64,000 nucleotides of DNA from Catonia carolina (lineage: Eukaryota; Arthropoda; Insecta; Hemiptera; Achilidae), in assembly GCA_035578175.1 (NCBI GenBank), contig JAQMRL010000004.1:77241401-77305400 (forward strand), written 5' to 3'. The position numbers and the translations under genes were made by a program. How positions within the stretch are numbered: position 1 is the first letter of the stretch; each line of letters starts with the position of its first letter. Shown here in pieces: positions 60,001 to 64,000 of this stretch. The notes beneath the pieces are model-generated. The model had not been told where the DNA came from, did not search any database, and was given only the letters and a program-made list of their open reading frames with translations.

Positions 60001-63000
60001 GCTGCTAAATGTTAACACGGTTTTTGAGAAATCACGAGTGTTCATTCGATACCGACACAAAGAAAAATAAACAATTGAGAGTTATCTATTTTTCCTAGTT
60101 CGATTTTTGTAACCTAATTTTTGGCCAGTAATGTATCATATTTTTAAGGGAATGACTTTATACAACTGAAAATAAATATTACGATACGTAGAAGGCAACT
60201 GAAAAATCTAATTCAAAATATCTTGAGACGAAACAAAGTCAATATCCTATCGGGTAAGAAAATATACCTCATTTATCCGTTTTATAACAAGAAAACTATT
60301 TTGCTCTACCAACGAGCATTAGTCGAAAAATAATAATCAACGGTCTGACAAAATGATGATATTATATTGGGCGATGTAATTTCGAAAAAGCTTTTCTGGC
60401 TTTACTCTTATTTCATTAGTTCCTGTATTTTAAGATGTATGAAATTTATTGTGGCCATAATGAAAAGGTAGAGTGTTAAACATTTTTTGCTTGTAGTTTG
60501 CTAGTTCCTGACCGTAAATATGTCTTCATTTTTACCACCGGGTCAGCCAATTATATGACTAAAGCACGTAAGAACAGAAGAGGTAGAGGTATAAATGACA
60601 CTAGTCAGAGTTATCTCATCTGAGTTGCATGAATTTCATTTTACAATCAAACCCTGTTGATTATGAAATACAGGTGTCATTCGGAGAGTCGAAAGTACAT
60701 GATTTTCCGAAGGACTGGCATTCTGATAAGTATAATTATAAACGCTGTGAGAAGACCATGTAAACCAACTCAACTCGTCTCACTCAGAAAAGATTTTAGA
60801 GCTTCAAACCACCTTGCCCGCTGCTTACCTAAAAAACAATATTCATTGCTCAACAATTTCAACAGCCAGCATTTTAGTTTACTGACAAATTGGATTGAAA
60901 ATAAGTAATGTTATTAGCCTACCCTGCCTTAGAGAACGCATGACATGTTCGGCTTCGGAACGTTAAAAAGTTGCATCTGATAATGCTTTTAAAATTGTAA
61001 TATTCGAACAAGCTGCCTACATAAACACTGATTACAGGCCTAAAACTATATAAAATCACAGCCATCGGGATCGCAATTTTTCTGCTTACATTTTTGCTAC
61101 GGCAATTAAGCGAATGCGGTCGCCGAATTTTTTTTAATTTATCTCATGTGTACGAATCAGGTATTAAAGGTTATAGTTTTACACTGCCTGTGTAGAAGAT
61201 ATAAATACTGCTTATAAATTTCCCGTTAACTAACAGATCCTAAATCAACGAAAAATAGACTTGACAAGACGTTACTTGAAAAATCATTTTTGATTTACGC
61301 TAATATTGTGTTTAACAGAAACACAAATATATGTATCAACATATAACTGGTAGTCAACAAACGATCTGTTAGGGTTGCGTGAGTAAGTCGGGCCAAGTGG
61401 AGTGTGATGCGCATGTGACGTCAACGGCTCAGGTAATAATTGCCCAATCAGAGTCTCGTATTTTCGGCCAATAAGAAAGCCCAGTTTTAACCAATCAGAT
61501 GTCTTCTCTTGCGTCATTTTGATTGGTCAATATTGTCCAATCAGAGAGTTTATATAACTGTACTACGTCACACCGATGTCAACCAATGACAAAGTGTCTC
61601 GAGCGTTACGTCATTCGTCAGGATATGCGGCTTTCTGATTGGTCCGTACTGATTCTGGGCGTCACGTCGAGTGTGATTGTAATGTAAAATCCACACCTAA
61701 TGCCAGCCTCTAGTTAACAGTAGGGCAAAACATATGAAGGTACCTTTTAATGAGATTTATAGTTTCTAGGTAAATATCACTTACGAAATATGTAGTACCC
61801 CATTGTAGAGATCTTTCGAGTTTTTAAGGAAATTAAAAGTTGGTTTCTGTTGCTGCTAAATGTTAACACGGTTTTTGAGAAATCACGAGTGTTCATTCGA
61901 TACCGACACAAAGAAAAATAAACAATTGAGAGTTATCTATTTTTCCTAGTTCGATTTTTGTAACCTAATTTTTGGCCAGTAATGTATCATATTTTTAAGG
62001 GAATGACTTTATACAACTGAAAATAAATATTACGATACGTAGAAGGCAACTGAAAAATCTAATTCAAAATATCTTGAGACGAAACAAAGTCAATATCCTA
62101 TCGGGTAAGAAAATATACCTCATTTATCCGTTTTATAACAAGAAAACTATTTTGCTCTACCAACGAGCATTAGTCGAAAAATAATAATCAACGGTCTGAC
62201 AAAATGATGATATTATATTGGGCGATGTAATTTCGAAAAAGCTTTTCTGGCTTTACTCTTATTTCATTAGTTCCTGTATTTTAAGATGTATGAAATTTAT
62301 TGTGGCCATAATGAAAAGGTAGAGTGTTAAACATTTTTTGCTTGTAGTTTGCTAGTTCCTGACCGTAAATATGTCTTCATTTTTACCACCGGGTCAGCCA
62401 ATTATATGACTAAAGCACGTAAGAACAGAAGAGGTAGAGGTATAAATGACACTAGTCAGAGTTATCTCATCTGAGTTGCATGAATTTCATTTTACAATCA
62501 AACCCTGTTGATTATGAAATACAGGTGTCATTCGGAGAGTCGAAAGTACATGATTTTCCGAAGGACTGGCATTCTGATAAGTATAATTATAAACGCTGTG
62601 AGAAGACCATGTAAACCAACTCAACTCGTCTCACTCAGAAAAGATTTTAGAGCTTCAAACCACCTTGCCCGCTGCTTACCTAAAAAACAATATTCATTGC
62701 TCAACAATTTCAACAGCCAGCATTTTAGTTTACTGACAAATTGGATTGAAAATAAGTAATGTTATTAGCCTACCCTGCCTAAGAGAACGCATGACATGTT
62801 CGGCTTCGGAACGTTAAAAAGTTGCATCTGATAATGCTTTTAAAATTGTAATATTCGAACAAGCTGCCTACATAAACACTGATTACAGGCCTAAAACTAT
62901 ATAAAATCACAGCCATCGGGATCGCAATTTTTCTGCTTACATTTTTGCTACGGCAATTAAGCGAATGCGGTCGCCGAATTTTTTTTTATTTATCTCATGT

Positions 63001-64000
63001 GTACGAATCAGGTATTAAAGGTTATAGTTTTACACTGCCTGTGTAGAAGATATAAATACTGCTTATAAATTTCCCGTTAACTAACAGATCCTAAATCAAC
63101 GAAAAATAGACTTGACAAGACGTTACTTGAAAAATCATTTTTGATTTACGCTAATATTGTGTTTAACAGAAACACAAATATATGTATCAACATATAACTG
63201 GTAGTCAACAAACGATCTGTTAGGGTTGCGTGAGTAAGTCGGGCCAAGTGGAGTGTGATGCGCATGTGACGTCAACGGCTCAGGTAATAATTGCCCAATC
63301 AGAGTCTCGTATTTTCGGCCAATAAGAAAGCCCAGTTTTAACCAATCAGATGTCTTCTCTTGCGTCATTTTGATTGGTCAATATTGTCCAATCAGAGAGT
63401 TTATATAACTGTACTACGTCACACCGATGTCAACCAATGACAAAGTGTCTCGAGCGTTACGTCATTCGTCAGGATATGCGGCTTTCTGATTGGTCCGTAC
63501 TGATTCTGGGCGTCACGTCGAGTGTGATTGTAATGTAAAATCCACACCTAATGCCAGCCTCTAGTTAACAGTAGGGCAAAACATATGAAGGTACCTTTTA
63601 ATGAGATTTATAGTTTCTAGGTAAATATCACTTACGAAATATGTAGTACCCCATTGTAGAGATCTTTCGAGTTTTTAAGGAAATTAAAAGTTGGTTTCTG
63701 TTGCTGCTAAATGTTAACACGGTTTTTGAGAAATCACGAGTGTTCATTCGATACCGACACAAAGAAAAATAAACAATTGAGAGTTATCTATTTTTCCTAG
63801 TTCGATTTTTGTAACCTAATTTTTGGCCAGTAATGTATCATATTTTTAAGGGAATGACTTTATACAACTGAAAATAAATATTACGATACGTAGAAGGCAA
63901 CTGAAAAATCTAATTCAAAATATCTTGAGACGAAACAAAGTCAATATCCTATCGGGTAAGAAAATATACCTCATTTATCCGTTTTATAACAAGAAAACTA

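Larger units (their letters stand above)
43117..64000 (+). repeat. Satellite family B tandem array, about 11.3 monomers
   Basis: Monomer 1850-1851 bp. The same landmark falls at 44002, 45853, 47703, 49553, 51404, 53255, 55106, 56956, 58807, 60657 and 62508. Monomers are nearly identical. The first, at the array edge, has private changes. A one-base deletion (GTTCTTCG for GTTCATTCG) is shared by the units near 47090, 48940 and 56341. The 83-codon plus and 77-codon minus open frames in each monomer overlap repeat R and the CCAAT block and are treated as chance. The array runs off the window. Confidence 0.97.

Noticed and set aside
43117..64000. Ribosomal DNA spacer or CRISPR-like array
   Set aside because: No rRNA or tRNA sequence is present, and the unit is 1.85 kb with no spacer variation, so it is a simple satellite.

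Overview
The window is eukaryotic, AT-rich, intron-containing and repeat-dominated. It is most likely from an insect or another arthropod: it holds mariner, PIF/Harbinger and DUF4817-type transposon remnants, tRNA-derived SINEs, LTR elements and an axonemal dynein intermediate-chain gene. The species cannot be fixed from the sequence alone. There are no bacterial-type genes; almost all open frames over 60 codons are chance frames inside repeats.

Layout. (1) 1-15890 is a tandem satellite, family A (monomer 1868-1869 bp), interrupted at 3121-10170 by a young, apparently non-coding LTR retrotransposon with 1771-bp LTRs and a TGCC target duplication. (2) 12290-20623 is the left arm of a large inverted duplication whose right arm is 34784-43116. 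Each arm is about 8.33 kb and near-identical, and the spacer is 14.2 kb. Going inward, an arm holds family A copies, one diverged family-B-like unit, one exon of a dynein gene, a Harbinger relic and a dispersed repeat called R here. (3) 18191-32051, minus strand, carries seven phase-compatible exons of a DNAI4 (WDR78)-like gene. Six lie in or next to the spacer and the seventh lies in the left arm. An inverted second copy of exon 7 lies in the right arm. Introns hold three SINEs (plus a SINE tail and a partial head), a dispersed repeat called D here, a solo LTR, a mariner pseudogene and a DUF4817 transposase fragment. (4) 43117-64000 is an array of about 11.3 nearly identical family B satellite monomers (1850-1851 bp).

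Two things stand out. First, families A and B are strongly diverged, yet both keep a ~255-bp block with seven CCAAT boxes in the same order, orientation and spacing (24-24-31-15-45-54 bp in A against 24-23-31-15-46-55 bp in B), interleaved with TGACGT/CRE-type sites. This looks like a conserved regulatory arrangement carried by a satellite. Second, the dynein fragment has intact exons, canonical splice sites and consistent phases, but no 5' or 3' exons were found, and satellite lies on both sides. It is either part of a gene with very large satellite-filled introns, as in the Y-linked fertility genes of Drosophila, or a fragment trapped in heterochromatin. The palindrome places an antisense copy of exon 7 upstream of the gene fragment.
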